A DNA stretch of 64,000 bases from Thalassospira sp. MCCC 1A03138 (GTDB lineage Bacteria > Pseudomonadota > Alphaproteobacteria > Rhodospirillales > Thalassospiraceae), in contig NZ_JFJY01000004.1 in NCBI RefSeq assembly GCF_002115785.1, positions 124,001-188,000 on the forward strand, in the 5' to 3' direction. A model generated the notes under the pieces. It saw only the letters and a list, made by a program, of their open reading frames with translations, made no database searches and was not told the origin of the DNA. Positions 27,714 through 37,750 of this stretch are shown here, piece after piece. How positions within the stretch are numbered: position 1 is the first letter of the stretch; every line of letters starts with the position of its first letter. Made by a program: the position numbers and the translations under genes.

Positions 27714-29132
27714 TCAGAGTTTCTCCAGCCTGTAGTCTGCGCGCGACAGGGTTTCATCGGCGGCCAGTTCCGGCGCCATCCCCATCACACGTTCAAGAAT
27801 TTGTTGCCCAGTGGTCCCCAGCGCAAGGGTATCAATCATTTCCGGGGCGACATGAAGCCGATAACGCCCCGCCTGCCCGGCCCGCAAATCGCGAGTCACA
27901 GAACGCAGAATGGCATTCAATGCCGCGGTCCGCGTTGGCACGGGATCGGGTCGCGATGCGTGCATCAGTTCGGCAAGGGCAATCCCGCCGCGCTGCCGGG
28001 TCAGTTCAAACAGGCCCAGCCGTGTGAAGCCGCCAAACTGGACAGCACCGCTCATTTCCGGGCCAAAGGCATCGCGAAGGGCGGTTTCGAACCGGTCGCG
28101 CGGTGCCTTGCCCGCCATGCGAAGCGGATCAATCACCACCAGACCGCCGATATTGCGCAATTGCAATTGCCGGACGATTTCGGACGCCGCACGCAGATTG
28201 ACCTGTTCGGCACGCCGTGCCTGATCATTGTCGGCATCCGATCCGCCCGCATTCACATCAATCGCGCACAGTGCCGTCGTCTGTTCGACCGCGATCCAGC
28301 CACCGCCCGGAAGCGGCACACGCGGTTGCAGCGCGGTTGCGATGTCGTCTTCGATATCCTGATCATCAAACAGCAGTCGCGCACCGTCATGGCGCACCAG
28401 ATGCGCATCATCGAAACCACGCGCCCGCAACAATCCGCGCAGACGGACAAATTCATCCGCACCATCAACAATGCACTCGCCGCCCGCCATCACATGGCGT
28501 TCGATCAACTGATCGGCATCCGATAATGCCTTGAACACCAGAACCGGTTTTGCCGGCGATGCCAGGGCGTTTCGGGCCTGCGTCCAGACGGCACGAAGCT
28601 GCCTGAGCTCGCCCGTCAGGGCAGCGTCATCCCAGTCGATTGCCAGACTGCGCAACGTGATGCTTTCCTCGCGCGCGACAAGTCCCTTGAACAGGGCCGA
28701 CAATGATGCACGGCGGTCTTCGTCCTTGAGCCTGCGGGGGAGTTCTATTAATCCGCCACCTTTTTGCTCGTTCGGACGTAGGATCATACCGAGCCCCTCG
28801 ATCGCGATGCGACCGGTCAGTTTCGGGCCCTTATCCTCGAACCCAAGGCGGGAGATCTGCACGATGACCCACTGGCCTTCGTGAAGCGGGCCATCCACAC
28901 GATCAAACGGCAGCAAGCCATCGGCAACACCGTCAAGGGCGACCATGGCCGCCGCCATTTCGGGAAGAATTTTGGAAACACGACCGAGATGAATGTCAAA
29001 GCGCGCCGGACCACCACGATCAATCCACAGACGCGACAGCCGATCATTGCCTATCAGGGCAATGCGCCGTTCACATGCGACGGCATCAATCAGCAGGCGG
29101 TCCGTTTCTGTTCCGCCAGCCACCATGATCAC
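27714..29132 (-). CDS. rng: Ribonuclease E/G family protein (RNase G)
   Basis: This endoribonuclease matures rRNA and starts mRNA decay. The 472 residues keep the RNase E/G catalytic region: the Mg-binding Asp in CAIDVNAGGSD and a second in GGLVVIDPLRM. The S1-like N-terminal part (LGRVSKILPEMAAAMVALDG) is degenerate and the chain is shorter than RNase E, without a scaffold tail. It starts at a GTG that overlaps the maf stop (GTGA). The order infA-maf-rng-yacG is typical of alphaproteobacteria. Confidence 0.9.
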   Translation of the reverse strand: MIMVAGGTETDRLLIDAVACERRIALIGNDRLSRLWIDRGGPARFDIHLGRVSKILPEMAAAMVALDGVADGLLPFDRVDGPLHEGQWVIVQISRLGFEDKGPKLTGRIAIEGLGMILRPNEQKGGGLIELPRRLKDEDRRASLSALFKGLVAREESITLRSLAIDWDDAALTGELRQLRAVWTQARNALASPAKPVLVFKALSDADQLIERHVMAGGECIVDGADEFVRLRGLLRARGFDDAHLVRHDGARLLFDDQDIEDDIATALQPRVPLPGGGWIAVEQTTALCAIDVNAGGSDADNDQARRAEQVNLRAASEIVRQLQLRNIGGLVVIDPLRMAGKAPRDRFETALRDAFGPEMSGAVQFGGFTRLGLFELTRQRGGIALAELMHASRPDPVPTRTAALNAILRSVTRDLRAGQAGRYRLHVAPEMIDTLALGTTGQQILERVMGMAPELAADETLSRADYRLEKL

Positions 29133-29728
29133 GCCCCCTGCCGGAAGCCAAGACCGCGCAGCATGCCATCAACCTCGCACAGCGAAAGGCCAACGACATT
29201 GGAATAGGACCCGGTGATGCTTTTGACGAAGGTTGCGGCATATCCCTGAATGGCATAGGCGCCAGCCTTGCCCTGCCACTCGTCATGGGACAGGTAGCGC
29301 GCAAGATCGTCTTCGCCAAGGCGGCGGAAAATCACCTGTGTTTCGATCACACGTGCGCGGGCAGTGCCATCGGGCGCAATCACGCACAGGCCACCATAAA
29401 CACGATGACGACGGCCAGACAGCAGTGTCAGGAATTTACGCGCCTCGGCCGTATCGGATGCCTTGCCAAGTGCGCGACGGCCACAGGCGACAACCGTATC
29501 GGCGGCAAGAACGAAGCCGCCCGCATGGTCGTCGGCAACCGCACGCGCCTTTTCCTCGGCCAGGCGGAGTGCCAGCCGACGCGGACTTTCGTCGTCATGC
29601 GGGGTTTCGTCGATATCGGCAGGGACAACCTGATCCGGCACAATTCCGATCTGCGCCAGCAACTCAAGACGCCGCGGCGATGCAGAGGCCAAAATCAGTT
29701 TCGACAAGTCGCGGCTCCCCACAGACAT
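29129..29728 (-). CDS. maf: Maf-family nucleoside triphosphate pyrophosphatase
   Basis: Maf proteins hydrolyse non-canonical or excess nucleoside triphosphates such as dTTP, UTP or m7GTP. The N-terminal phosphate-binding motif LILASASPRRLELL, the Asp of AADTVV, and YAIQGYAATFV with the following SITGSYSNVVGL are all present. The start at MSVGSRDL gives about 199 residues, the family size. An ATG 54 bases upstream would add a hydrophobic leader that looks accidental. It overlaps rng by four bases. Confidence 0.92.
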   Translation of the reverse strand: MSVGSRDLSKLILASASPRRLELLAQIGIVPDQVVPADIDETPHDDESPRRLALRLAEEKARAVADDHAGGFVLAADTVVACGRRALGKASDTAEARKFLTLLSGRRHRVYGGLCVIAPDGTARARVIETQVIFRRLGEDDLARYLSHDEWQGKAGAYAIQGYAATFVKSITGSYSNVVGLSLCEVDGMLRGLGFRQGA

Positions 29729-29835
29729 CCAAAGCCAAACCAGAAGGGTTGTAGACACAGCAAAACGCAACCATGCGCGCAAACCTAAACTGCGCGCCCG
29801 GCAACGTCAATTTTTGCGGTATTACAGGTTCCGGA

Positions 29836-30054
29836 TTACTTGAAACGGAAGGTAATACGACCCTTGGTCAGGTCATAAGGCGTCATTTCGACGCTGACGC
29901 GGTCACCAGCAAGAACACGAATACGGTTCTTGCGCATCTTGCCCGAGGTATGAGCAAGAATTTCGTGATCATTGTCCAGCTTCACGCGAAACATCGCATT
30001 GGGCAGAAGTTCGACAACAGTGCCCTGAAACTCGATAACGTCTTCTTTAGCCAT
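29836..30054 (-). CDS. infA: Translation initiation factor IF-1
   Basis: IF-1 is an essential single-domain OB-fold protein that binds the ribosomal A site during initiation. The 72 residues begin [13 protein letters not shown] and contain [11 protein letters not shown], then [21 protein letters not shown] and the C-terminal [11 protein letters not shown]. This is the standard length and near-standard sequence. It is the first gene of the set followed by maf, rng and yacG, with 107 bases before maf. Confidence 0.98.
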   Translation of the reverse strand: MAKEDVIEFQGTVVELLPNAMFRVKLDNDHEILAHTSGKMRKNRIRVLAGDRVSVEMTPYDLTKGRITFRFK

Positions 30055-30282
30055 GAGACTCCTAGCTTTCGTATTGCAATATCAATTACCGGTGGCCCGC
30101 AAACTGCTCCGAACGCGCCAAAAGGTCAAGCCCTTTCACACAAGGCACAAAGCGGCCCAGCACTGCATTTCGGGCATGCCGTGCGCATGACCACCGAACA
30201 TCGCAAACCTTTGCCGGGAAATCATGTTGTTGCGCGTGGTCTATCGCCTTTATGGTTTAGGGTCAGGACCTAGAGCCGCCAC

Positions 30283-30807
30283 ATGAAGGACCGCATGACC
30301 ATGACCGCCAAACATCCCTATCCCGTCGCCCCGCCCCATATCAGGATCGCAACCGCGCAGGATGTTGACGATATCCATGCCATGCTGTTTGAAATTGCGC
30401 GCGCAACCGGGTGCGAGGACAAGTTCAAAAGCAAACCCGAAGACCTGGCGCGTGACGGGTTTGGCCCCCGCCCTGCTTTCGAGGCGCTGATCGCACATGA
30501 TGGTGACGTACCGGTTGGGCTGTGCCTTTATTTTCCGAGCTATTCGACATTTCGCGGCAAGGCCGGGATTTACATTCAGGACCTGTTTGTCGCCCCGGAA
30601 TATCGCGGCGGCGGTTTTGCCCGGCACCTGATCGCACAGGCCGCCGCACGGGCCCGTTCACAAGGCGGGCACTATATTCGCCTGTCGGTCGATGCCGAAA
30701 ACATCATCGGGCAGCGTTTCTATGCCCGCATCGGCATGCGGCATGCCCATGATGAACGCATTCATGTGCTGGACGGGGATGCGTTTGATGCGCTGATCGA
30801 CGGTTAG
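30283..30807 (+). CDS. GNAT family N-acetyltransferase
   Basis: The 174-residue GNAT enzyme starts with IRIATAQDVDDIHAMLFEIA. It has the acetyl-CoA loop YIQDLFVAPEYRGGGFARHLIAQ and a closing NIIGQRFYARIGM. The segment GLCLYFPSYSTFRGKAGIYI resembles diamine or small-molecule acetyltransferases. The substrate is not certain. Nearby in-frame ATGs at 30295 and 30301 are alternative starts. It is the only plus-strand gene between infA and the phosphatase gene, breaking an otherwise collinear cluster. Confidence 0.88.
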   Translation: MKDRMTMTAKHPYPVAPPHIRIATAQDVDDIHAMLFEIARATGCEDKFKSKPEDLARDGFGPRPAFEALIAHDGDVPVGLCLYFPSYSTFRGKAGIYIQDLFVAPEYRGGGFARHLIAQAAARARSQGGHYIRLSVDAENIIGQRFYARIGMRHAHDERIHVLDGDAFDALIDG

Positions 30808-30808
30808 G

Positions 30809-31255
30809 TTAGACCTTGGGTGCCGGACCAACCGGGAACCGTTCAAGAATGCGCTTTTTGATCTGGTCGCGGACCTGACGGTAGGCTTCAAGCCGGATTT
30901 CGCGTGAACCTTCGACAATTGTGGCGTCGAAGGTATTCCAGAATTCCACATCACAGGCCATGGTGCGGGTCATTTCGACCGCCCTGTGCTGGGCTTCGGG
31001 GGACAGGGTGATGATCAGATCGAAAAACCCGTCTTCAAGTTCGTCAAAGGTTTTGGATTTATAGGTCGAGATATCCAGCCCGATTTCTTCCATGACCGCG
31101 ACGGCAAAGCCATCAAGATCACCGGCGCGCAAGCCGCAGCTTTCAACATAGACCTTTGTTCCGTGATAATGGCGCATAAGCGCAGCCGCCATCACGGATC
31201 TTACAGCGTTGAAGCTACAGGCAAAAAGAACCGAACCGGGAAGTTCTTCTGCCAC
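30809..31255 (-). CDS. Low-molecular-weight phosphotyrosine phosphatase-like protein
   Basis: The catalytic loop C-x5-R is seen at the N terminus (FACSFNAVRS), and a conserved acidic segment follows in the middle and C-terminal part, as in the LMW-PTP/arsenate reductase superfamily. It is 148 residues long and starts at GTG with AGGG upstream. The gene follows UPF0262 after only six bases in the murA-hisG-hisD unit. Whether it acts on phosphoproteins or arsenate is unknown, and the context suggests a housekeeping role. Confidence 0.85.
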   Translation of the reverse strand: MAEELPGSVLFACSFNAVRSVMAAALMRHYHGTKVYVESCGLRAGDLDGFAVAVMEEIGLDISTYKSKTFDELEDGFFDLIITLSPEAQHRAVEMTRTMACDVEFWNTFDATIVEGSREIRLEAYRQVRDQIKKRILERFPVGPAPKV

Positions 31256-31261
31256 CGTGCC

Positions 31262-31747
31262 CTAACCCCGGATATGAAGGACGCAGATCAGGGTAAACAG
31301 GCGACGCGCGGTATTTTCATCAATCGTCACCTTTTCCGACAGCAGTTCGCGAAGCTGTTCCGATCCTTCGTTATGCAGGCCGCGGCGCGCCATATCGATG
31401 GTTTCGATCTGTGCGGCGCTCGCCTTTTTGATCGCATCATAATAGCTTTCGCAGATCATGAAGTAATCCTTCACGATCCGGCGGAACGGGGTTAACGGCA
31501 CGACAATGGTGGTCAGGTTTTCGGTATCGTCATCGCCGCGCACATCCATATAGATGCGGTTGTCTTCGATGCGCATATGAACCGAATATGGCCCTTCGAA
31601 GCCGCCTTTCGGTTCGAAATGGTTGTCTTCCAGAAGGTCATAGATGGCCACCGCCTGCTCATGCTCGACCTCGGGGCGGCGACGCACCTTGTATTTCTCG
31701 TCGAGATAGATACCGGCAATGCATTGGTTGTCTGCAATTTCTGCCAT
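31262..31747 (-). CDS. UPF0262 family protein
   Basis: This 161-residue conserved alphaproteobacterial protein is of unknown function. It is recognised by YLDEKYKVRRRPEVEHEQAVAIYDLLE, NHFEPKGGF and the later VVPLTPFRRIVKDYFMICESYY. It commonly follows hisD, as here. GGGAG precedes the ATG, and hisD ends 42 bases upstream. No catalytic motif is apparent. Confidence 0.92.
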   Translation of the reverse strand: MAEIADNQCIAGIYLDEKYKVRRRPEVEHEQAVAIYDLLEDNHFEPKGGFEGPYSVHMRIEDNRIYMDVRGDDDTENLTTIVVPLTPFRRIVKDYFMICESYYDAIKKASAAQIETIDMARRGLHNEGSEQLRELLSEKVTIDENTARRLFTLICVLHIRG

Positions 31748-31788
31748 CTTAGTCTCCCTGCGATCCCTCGGCGCTGCACTGCAACAGC

Positions 31789-33084
31789 TTACATGCGGTT
31801 GGACCGGATCGCCACAGAAAGTCCGTGCGCCTGCAAACCTTCGCTTTCGGCCAGTGCAATCGCCGCCGGGCCGATTTTGGCCAGACTTTCAGGCGTGCAT
31901 TTGATCAATGACGACCGCTTGATGAAATCAAGCACGCCCAGACCCGACGAAAAACGCGCCGAACGGGCGGTTGGCAGAACATGGTTTGGCCCGGCAACAT
32001 AATCGCCAATCGCCTCGGGCGTGTAACGGCCAAGGAAAATGGCACCGGCATGATGAATGTCTTCGGCAAGTGCGTCCGGGTCATCAACAGCCAGCTCAAG
32101 ATGTTCCGGTGCAATCCGGTCAACCAGGGCCGGAGCCTGCGTCAGATTTTCAACCAATACAATTGCACCAAAGTCGCGCCAGCTTGCCCCGGCGATTTCG
32201 GCACGCGGCAGTTTTTCAAGATGCGCATCAATGGCTTCCTGCACGCGATCGGCAAAATCCGCATCATCGGTAATCAGGATCGACTGTGCGACCGGATCAT
32301 GTTCGGCCTGTGACAGCAGATCAGCCGCGACCCAGCTTGGATCGTTGGAACCATCGGCAACTACAAGGATTTCCGACGGGCCGGCAATCATGTCAATCCC
32401 GACCTGCCCGAAAACGCGGCGCTTTGCCGCGGCAACAAAGGCATTGCCTGGACCAACGATCTTGTCGACCGGTTTGATCGTTTCCGTGCCATAGGCAAGG
32501 GCGGCAATCGCCTGCGCCCCGCCAATCCGGTAAATTTCATCAACACCGGCAATGCGTGCCGCGGCCAGAACCAGCGGGTTCATTTTATTGTCCGGGGTGG
32601 GTACGACCATCACCAGACGTTCGACACCGGCGACCTTGGCCGGAATGGCATTCATCAGCACGGATGACGGATAGGATGCCAGCCCGCCGGGCACATAAAG
32701 ACCGGCCGCCGATACCGGACGCCAGCGCCAGCCGAGTTCGACCCCGGTTGCATCGGTGTAACGTTCGTCAGACGGCATTTGCCGATCATGGTAGGAACGA
32801 ATACGTTCAGCGGCCAGTTCAAGCGACTTCAGAAGATCCGCGTCGATTGCGGCGACGGCGGCATCGACTTCTTCCCGGGTTACCACCATGCCGGCGGCAT
32901 CGATATTCAGACGGTCAAACTTGTTGGTGTAATCACATACCGCGATATCGCCGCGTTTACGGACATCGGCAATGATATTGGCAACCGCAACATCAACATC
33001 GGCATCCGATTCCCGCTTCATGCCAAGCAGTTTGACAAAGCCGTCTTCGAAATCGGCATCGGTGATCGAGAGTTTAATCGGCAT
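31789..33084 (-). CDS. hisD: Histidinol dehydrogenase
   Basis: HisD catalyses the last two oxidations of histidine synthesis, from histidinol to histidine, with NAD and zinc. Seen are the NAD-binding [21 protein letters not shown] region, [25 protein letters not shown] and the C-terminal [17 protein letters not shown]. The start [11 protein letters not shown], 431 residues with AGGTG upstream, is preferred over an ATG 39 bases before. Its beginning overlaps the hisG end by 11 bases. Confidence 0.96.
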   Translation of the reverse strand: MPIKLSITDADFEDGFVKLLGMKRESDADVDVAVANIIADVRKRGDIAVCDYTNKFDRLNIDAAGMVVTREEVDAAVAAIDADLLKSLELAAERIRSYHDRQMPSDERYTDATGVELGWRWRPVSAAGLYVPGGLASYPSSVLMNAIPAKVAGVERLVMVVPTPDNKMNPLVLAAARIAGVDEIYRIGGAQAIAALAYGTETIKPVDKIVGPGNAFVAAAKRRVFGQVGIDMIAGPSEILVVADGSNDPSWVAADLLSQAEHDPVAQSILITDDADFADRVQEAIDAHLEKLPRAEIAGASWRDFGAIVLVENLTQAPALVDRIAPEHLELAVDDPDALAEDIHHAGAIFLGRYTPEAIGDYVAGPNHVLPTARSARFSSGLGVLDFIKRSSLIKCTPESLAKIGPAAIALAESEGLQAHGLSVAIRSNRM

Positions 33085-33733
33085 TGCGCACCTCGGAAAA
33101 ACGGTCGATCCAGGGCTGAACATCGGTCGGGCGGGTTTTAAGTGCGGCCCGGTTGACGATCAGGCGCGAGGTGACATCGGCAATATGTTCGATTTCGCGA
33201 AGCCCGTTGGCCTTTAGCGTGTTGCCGGTCGACACAAGGTCAACGATACGACGGCACAGGCCAAGGGTTGGTGCCAGTTCCATCGCCCCGTTCAGCTTGA
33301 TGCATTCGGCCTGTACCCCGCGCGCGGCAAAATGATTGCGGGTGACATTCGGGTATTTGGTCGCGACACGAACATGCGACCAGCGCGACGGATCATCGCC
33401 ATCGATCATTTCTTCGGGTTCGGCCACGGCAAGGCGGCAATGGCCGATATCGAGATCAAGCGGTGCATAGATTTCGGAATAATCGAATTCCATCAGGACA
33501 TCATTGCCGCAGACCCCGATATGGGCAGCGCCAAAGGCAACGAAGGTGGCGACGTCAAAGCTGCGCACACGGATGATATCGATATGCGGATGATTGGTGG
33601 CGAAACGCAGGGCCCGGGATTTCGGATCGTCAAATGCGGCTTCCGGTTCTATACCGGCCGCGCGCACCAGCGGCATTACCTCGTCTAGAATGCGCCCCTT
33701 TGGCAGGGCCAGCACCAGCTTTTCGTCACTCAT
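33074..33733 (-). CDS. hisG: ATP phosphoribosyltransferase, short form
   Basis: HisG condenses ATP and PRPP in the first step of histidine synthesis. The 219 residues correspond to the short form, which lacks the C-terminal regulatory domain and works in complex with His[16 protein letters not shown] starts the protein, and the PRPP-loop region is [15 protein letters not shown] hisZ gene is not in the window. A TTG precedes the ATG by one codon. Confidence 0.95.
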   Translation of the reverse strand: MSDEKLVLALPKGRILDEVMPLVRAAGIEPEAAFDDPKSRALRFATNHPHIDIIRVRSFDVATFVAFGAAHIGVCGNDVLMEFDYSEIYAPLDLDIGHCRLAVAEPEEMIDGDDPSRWSHVRVATKYPNVTRNHFAARGVQAECIKLNGAMELAPTLGLCRRIVDLVSTGNTLKANGLREIEHIADVTSRLIVNRAALKTRPTDVQPWIDRFSEVRNAD

Positions 33734-33793
33734 CAATCAGTCGCCTTACGCGTTTGTCTGTCGTCCCGGCCCCAAGGCCAATGATCCCCGCAA

Positions 33794-35086
33794 TTATGCA
33801 GGAACACGGACACGTTCGATCTGCGCCCCGCAGGCGCCAAGTTTTTCTTCCAGCCGTTCATAACCGCGGTCCAGATGATAGACACGGTTAATAATCGTCT
33901 CGCCCTCGGCTGCCAAGCCTGCAAGTACCATGGATACCGATGCACGCAGATCGGTCGCCATGACTTCGGCACCCGACAGCTTGGCACTGCCGCGCACGAT
34001 GGCGGATCGGCCATGCACGTTGACATCAGCGCCCATGCGGCTCAGTTCCGGGACATGCATGAAACGGTTTTCAAAAATCGTTTCGGTGATCATGGAGGCC
34101 CCATTGGCCACGGCCATCAGCGCCATGAACTGTGCCTGCATATCGGTCGGGAAGCCCGGATAGGGTTCGGTCATGACATCAACGCCCTTAAGGGCGGCGC
34201 GATTGCCGCGCACGATCATGCCATCCTCGGTTTCCTCGATCTCGACCCCGGCCTTGCGCATGGACACAATCAGGCTTTCGATCAGTTCGGCCCTGGTGCC
34301 GACCAGCTCGATCTCGCCACCCGTAATGGCAGCGGCAATCGCATAGGTCCCGGTTTCGATACGATCGGGCACCACCGAATATTCCGCCCCGTGCAGGCGC
34401 GGCTTGCCGGTGACTTTCAGCGTATCGGTGCCGATACCTTCGATCTCGGCGCCCATCGCAACAAGGCAATGGGCCAGATCGGTGACTTCGGGTTCGCGCG
34501 CGGCATTGGCGATTGTGACCACACCATCGGCAAGGGATGCTGCCATCAGGGCGTTTTCGGTCGCGCCGACAGATACCTGCGGGAACAGGACATGCCCGCC
34601 CTTAAGGCCTTCGGGGGCGCGGGCTTCGATATAGCCCTCGGTCAGGTGGATTTCGGCACCCATGGCTTCAAGCGCCTTCAGATGCAGGTCAACCGGACGG
34701 TTGCCAATCGCACAGCCACCGGGCAGCGACACACGCGCCACACCGCAACGCGCGACCAGCGGCCCCAGCACCAGAACCGATGCCCGCATTTTGCGGACCA
34801 GATCATAAGGTGCAGTCGTCGATGCGATTTCCCTGGCGGTCATTTCCAGAACGCGACCAGTATGCCCGCCATTGGGCGCATGGCCGTTCAGATGCAATGC
34901 GACACCATGCTGTGCCAGAAGATTGGCCATCGATGTGATATCGGCCAGATGCGGCAGGTTGGAAAGGGTCAGCGTTTCATCGGTCAGAAGGGCTGCTGCC
35001 ATTAGCGGAAGGGCCGCATTCTTGGCTCCGCCAATTGCAATTTTGCCCTGCAACCGGCGGCCGCCGGAAATCTTGATCTTGTCCAT
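33794..35086 (-). CDS. murA: UDP-N-acetylglucosamine 1-carboxyvinyltransferase
   Basis: MurA catalyses the first committed step of peptidoglycan synthesis. The 430 residues show the EPSP-synthase-like repeats, [13 protein letters not shown] at the N terminus, the active-site Cys in [15 protein letters not shown], and [18 protein letters not shown]. With Cys rather than Asp at the active site it should be fosfomycin-sensitive in principle. GAGGATTGA precedes the ATG. It leads the murA-hisG-hisD set. Confidence 0.97.
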   Translation of the reverse strand: MDKIKISGGRRLQGKIAIGGAKNAALPLMAAALLTDETLTLSNLPHLADITSMANLLAQHGVALHLNGHAPNGGHTGRVLEMTAREIASTTAPYDLVRKMRASVLVLGPLVARCGVARVSLPGGCAIGNRPVDLHLKALEAMGAEIHLTEGYIEARAPEGLKGGHVLFPQVSVGATENALMAASLADGVVTIANAAREPEVTDLAHCLVAMGAEIEGIGTDTLKVTGKPRLHGAEYSVVPDRIETGTYAIAAAITGGEIELVGTRAELIESLIVSMRKAGVEIEETEDGMIVRGNRAALKGVDVMTEPYPGFPTDMQAQFMALMAVANGASMITETIFENRFMHVPELSRMGADVNVHGRSAIVRGSAKLSGAEVMATDLRASVSMVLAGLAAEGETIINRVYHLDRGYERLEEKLGACGAQIERVRVPA

Positions 35087-35168
35087 TCAATCCTCGTATG
35101 ACCATGCCGGTTGCGGCATGGCGGTTACTCGTGTCTTTGGCGATGCCACCTTTATGGCATTGCCTTTA

Positions 35169-35723
35169 TCACAGGCGTGGCAGCGTGACACCTTTTTGGC
35201 CCATATATTTTCCTGCGCGATCCGCATAGGAGGTATCGCATTCGCTTTCGGCTTTCAGGAAAATGAACTGGCAGGCCCCTTCATTGGCGTAAATGCGGGC
35301 CGGAAGCGGCGTGGTATTGGAAAATTCAAGGGTCACATGCCCTTCCCATTCCGGTTCCAGCGGGGTGACATTGACGATGATGCCGCACCGGGCATAGGTG
35401 GATTTGCCAAGGCAGATCACCAGCGTGTCGCGCGGAATGCGAAAATATTCGACCGTGCGCGCCAGCGCGAAACTGTTGGGCGGGATCACGCAGACATCGG
35501 TCTGGCGATTGACGAACCCTGCATCGGAAAATTCCTTGGGATCGACAATGGCCGAGTCGACATTGGTGAAAATCTTGAATTCGTCGGCGACACGGGCGTC
35601 ATAGCCATAGGAACTGACCCCATAGGAAATGACACCATCGCGTTTGAAACCGTCGACAAACGGTTCGATCATGCCTTTTTCCTGCGCCATCTGGCGTATC
35701 CAGTGATCCGGTCTTACCGACAT
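35169..35723 (-). CDS. dcd: dCTP deaminase
   Basis: Dcd deaminates dCTP to dUTP for thymidylate synthesis. The 184 residues include [28 protein letters not shown], with the active-site Ser-Arg-Glu pattern, and end in the segment [18 protein letters not shown] that folds over the substrate. The start [13 protein letters not shown] with GGGGTGGCG upstream was chosen over a codon 21 bases earlier. Confidence 0.95.
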   Translation of the reverse strand: MSVRPDHWIRQMAQEKGMIEPFVDGFKRDGVISYGVSSYGYDARVADEFKIFTNVDSAIVDPKEFSDAGFVNRQTDVCVIPPNSFALARTVEYFRIPRDTLVICLGKSTYARCGIIVNVTPLEPEWEGHVTLEFSNTTPLPARIYANEGACQFIFLKAESECDTSYADRAGKYMGQKGVTLPRL

Positions 35724-35865
35724 ATCGCCACCCCTGTTGTGCAAATTGGCATTGTGCCATTGGTTTTACCCGCGCGGGGCATGCAAGATCAACCAGGCGA
35801 TGCGGGCAACAGAGCCAAATTGGCATTTTTCTTGAACCGGGGCTCCGAAACCGGTGGGAAGCGGA

Positions 35866-36039
35866 CTAATCCTTGTCCGAAGTGCTGCCCTGTTCGTCCG
35901 TATCGGTATTTTGTTCCACCGTCTTGCGAGAACGCTGCTGCTGTTTTCGGCGCGCCAGATTGGCACGCAGGGCTTCGGCCTCGCGCTTTTTGCGTTCTTC
36001 GTTGGTCGCGGGATATTGCTTGCTTTGCTGTGCTGTCAT
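35866..36039 (-). CDS. Small highly charged protein of 57 residues
   Basis: On the minus strand an ATG frame encodes MTAQQSKQYPATNEERKKRE followed by AEALRANLARRKQQQRSRK and an acidic, Ser- and Thr-rich tail. The pattern resembles short conserved alphaproteobacterial proteins of unknown function that have a Glu/Arg-rich helix around REAEALRANLARRK. The frame shows the GC3 bias of the organism. It lies upstream of dcd on the same strand and may share its transcript. Confidence 0.6.
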   Translation of the reverse strand: MTAQQSKQYPATNEERKKREAEALRANLARRKQQQRSRKTVEQNTDTDEQGSTSDKD

Positions 36040-36216
36040 CTTGCCAATACGTTTCTGGTTCCAAAGGTCCGGCTTTTATAGAATATTCCGAGGCAGAATG
36101 CAGCCTTGACCAACAAAATTGCACCATCCGAGCAAGATCAAAAATCTTCGCATAATTCGGGCTTGACCAATTGCCAGCCAGTGGCCTATAACCCGCCCGC
36201 ACCGCAAGGGCTCGAT

Positions 36217-36291
36217 GCTGCTGTAGCTCAGGGGTAGAGCACTCCCTTGGTAAGGGAGAGGCCGGGAGTTCAAATCTCCCCAGCAGCACCA
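36217..36291 (+). tRNA. tRNA-Thr (GGT), copy 1
   Basis: The 75 bases fold into a cloverleaf with acceptor GCTGCTG/CAGCAGC, anticodon loop CTTGGTAA including GGT, T arm GTTCAAATC, and an encoded CCA. It is identical to the copy 101 bases downstream. Confidence 0.95.
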
Positions 36292-36317
36292 TTGCCCGAC
36301 GATCAGCCTTTTCAAGG

Positions 36318-36392
36318 GCTGCTGTAGCTCAGGGGTAGAGCACTCCCTTGGTAAGGGAGAGGCCGGGAGTTCAAATCTCCCCAGCAGCACCA
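36318..36392 (+). tRNA. tRNA-Thr (GGT), copy 2
   Basis: The sequence is identical to the copy at 36217, including the CCA end, after a 26-base spacer. The pair is presumably co-transcribed. The next gene downstream is on the opposite strand. Confidence 0.95.
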
Positions 36393-36506
36393 TTTTCCAA
36401 ATATTTTAGAAAACCACGCAAAAGCACCACGCTGTAAGCGCAGTATGCATACATGCCTTGTGGTATAGAGCAGGCGCAATCACGCCTGCCCCTAACAAAC
36501 CAAGCC

Positions 36507-37538
36507 TTACCCGTAAAAGGCTTTGTACCATTCAACAAACCGGCCAATACCCGTTTCAATCGAGGTTTCCGGCTTGAAACCGACGGCATCGGTCAAGGCA
36601 TCGACATCGGCATAGGTCGCCGGAACATCACCCGCCTGCATCGGCAGCATGTTTTTCTCAGCCGTCTTGCCCAGTGCCTTTTCAAGGGTTCCGATCATGT
36701 GCATCAGTTCTACCGGACTGTTGTTGCCGATATTGAACACGCGATAGGGTGCCGAACTGGTTGCCGGGTCCGGCTTGGCCGGGTTCCAGTCGGGATTGGG
36801 GGATGCGATGGTTGAAATGCAGCGATGAACACCTTCGACGATATCGTCGATATAGGTGAAATCGCGGCGCATTTTTCCTTCGTTAAAGACGTCAATCGGA
36901 CGTCCTTCCAGAATAGCCTTGGTAAACAGGAACAACGCCATATCCGGCCGCCCCCAAGGACCATAAACCGTAAAGAAACGAAGGCCTGTGGTCGGCAAAC
37001 GGTAAAGGTGGCTGTAGGTATGCGCCATCAGTTCGTTGGCTTTTTTCGATGCGGCATAAAGACTGATCGGGTGATCAACATTGTGATGCACCGAAAACGG
37101 CATTTCGGTATTCATGCCATAAACCGAACTGCTTGAGGCATAGACAAGATGCTTCACGCCGTTATGGCGGCAGCCTTCAAGAATATTGGTAAAACCGACC
37201 AGGTTGGCATCAATATAGGCATGCGGATTTTCAAGCGAGTAACGCACCCCGGCCTGGGCCGCAAGGTTGACGACATAGGCCGGCTTTTCGGTTGCGAACA
37301 GATCAGCAATACCATCGCGATCTTCCAGATTCATACGGACAAATTTAAAGCCGTCCCGCCCTTCAAGTCGTGCAAGCCGGGCTTCTTTCAGCGTGACGTC
37401 ATAATAATCATTGACGTTATCAAGCCCGATTACGGTACTGCCCTGATCCAGCAGTTTCTGGCAAAGATGCGATCCGATAAAACCGGCAGCCCCGGTTACC
37501 AGAACCTTTTCATTCGCGGGAATGACAAAGTCGGACAT
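36507..37538 (-). CDS. UDP-glucuronate 4-epimerase-like NAD-dependent epimerase
   Basis: This short-chain dehydrogenase of 343 residues interconverts UDP-glucuronate and UDP-galacturonate for surface polysaccharide. The NAD loop [12 protein letters not shown], the Ser of YASSSSVYG, the catalytic pair in YAASKKANE and [15 protein letters not shown] are characteristic of the CapI/LspL type. A GTG one codon upstream is an alternative start. It is divergent from the SprA-like gene. Other nucleotide-sugar substrates remain possible. Confidence 0.9.
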   Translation of the reverse strand: MSDFVIPANEKVLVTGAAGFIGSHLCQKLLDQGSTVIGLDNVNDYYDVTLKEARLARLEGRDGFKFVRMNLEDRDGIADLFATEKPAYVVNLAAQAGVRYSLENPHAYIDANLVGFTNILEGCRHNGVKHLVYASSSSVYGMNTEMPFSVHHNVDHPISLYAASKKANELMAHTYSHLYRLPTTGLRFFTVYGPWGRPDMALFLFTKAILEGRPIDVFNEGKMRRDFTYIDDIVEGVHRCISTIASPNPDWNPAKPDPATSSAPYRVFNIGNNSPVELMHMIGTLEKALGKTAEKNMLPMQAGDVPATYADVDALTDAVGFKPETSIETGIGRFVEWYKAFYG

Positions 37539-37750
37539 CACGATCAGTTTTCCTGTCTTGAAAGGCTATTGCCCAAGAATTGGGGGCATCCAAAATCAAG
37601 CCTTTCCTGTAACAGCCTATACTTTGGCGCGCAAGACAGCATGCTTCATGCAAGGCACCAAAGGTATAGACACCGGGCGAGACTCCTGCGAATTTTCCTG
37701 CTATCCTTACGTATCGATTTTGTATCGCCACGGAAAACCATTTCGATCCG

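Noticed and set aside
33875-35005. 376-codon frame antisense to murA
   Set aside because: The murA motifs, including the active-site Cys, are clear on the other strand; the shadow has none.
36217-36392. Possible integration site (attachment repeat) at the tandem tRNA-Thr genes
   Set aside because: Direct repeats beside tRNA genes can mark islands, but the repeat is the whole tRNA, only 26 bases lie between the copies, and no integrase is near.
35789-36393. Minus-strand frames with a repeated VLLGRFELPAS motif
   Set aside because: This peptide arises from translating the complement of tRNA-Thr and is a frequent false protein in databases; the tRNAs explain it.
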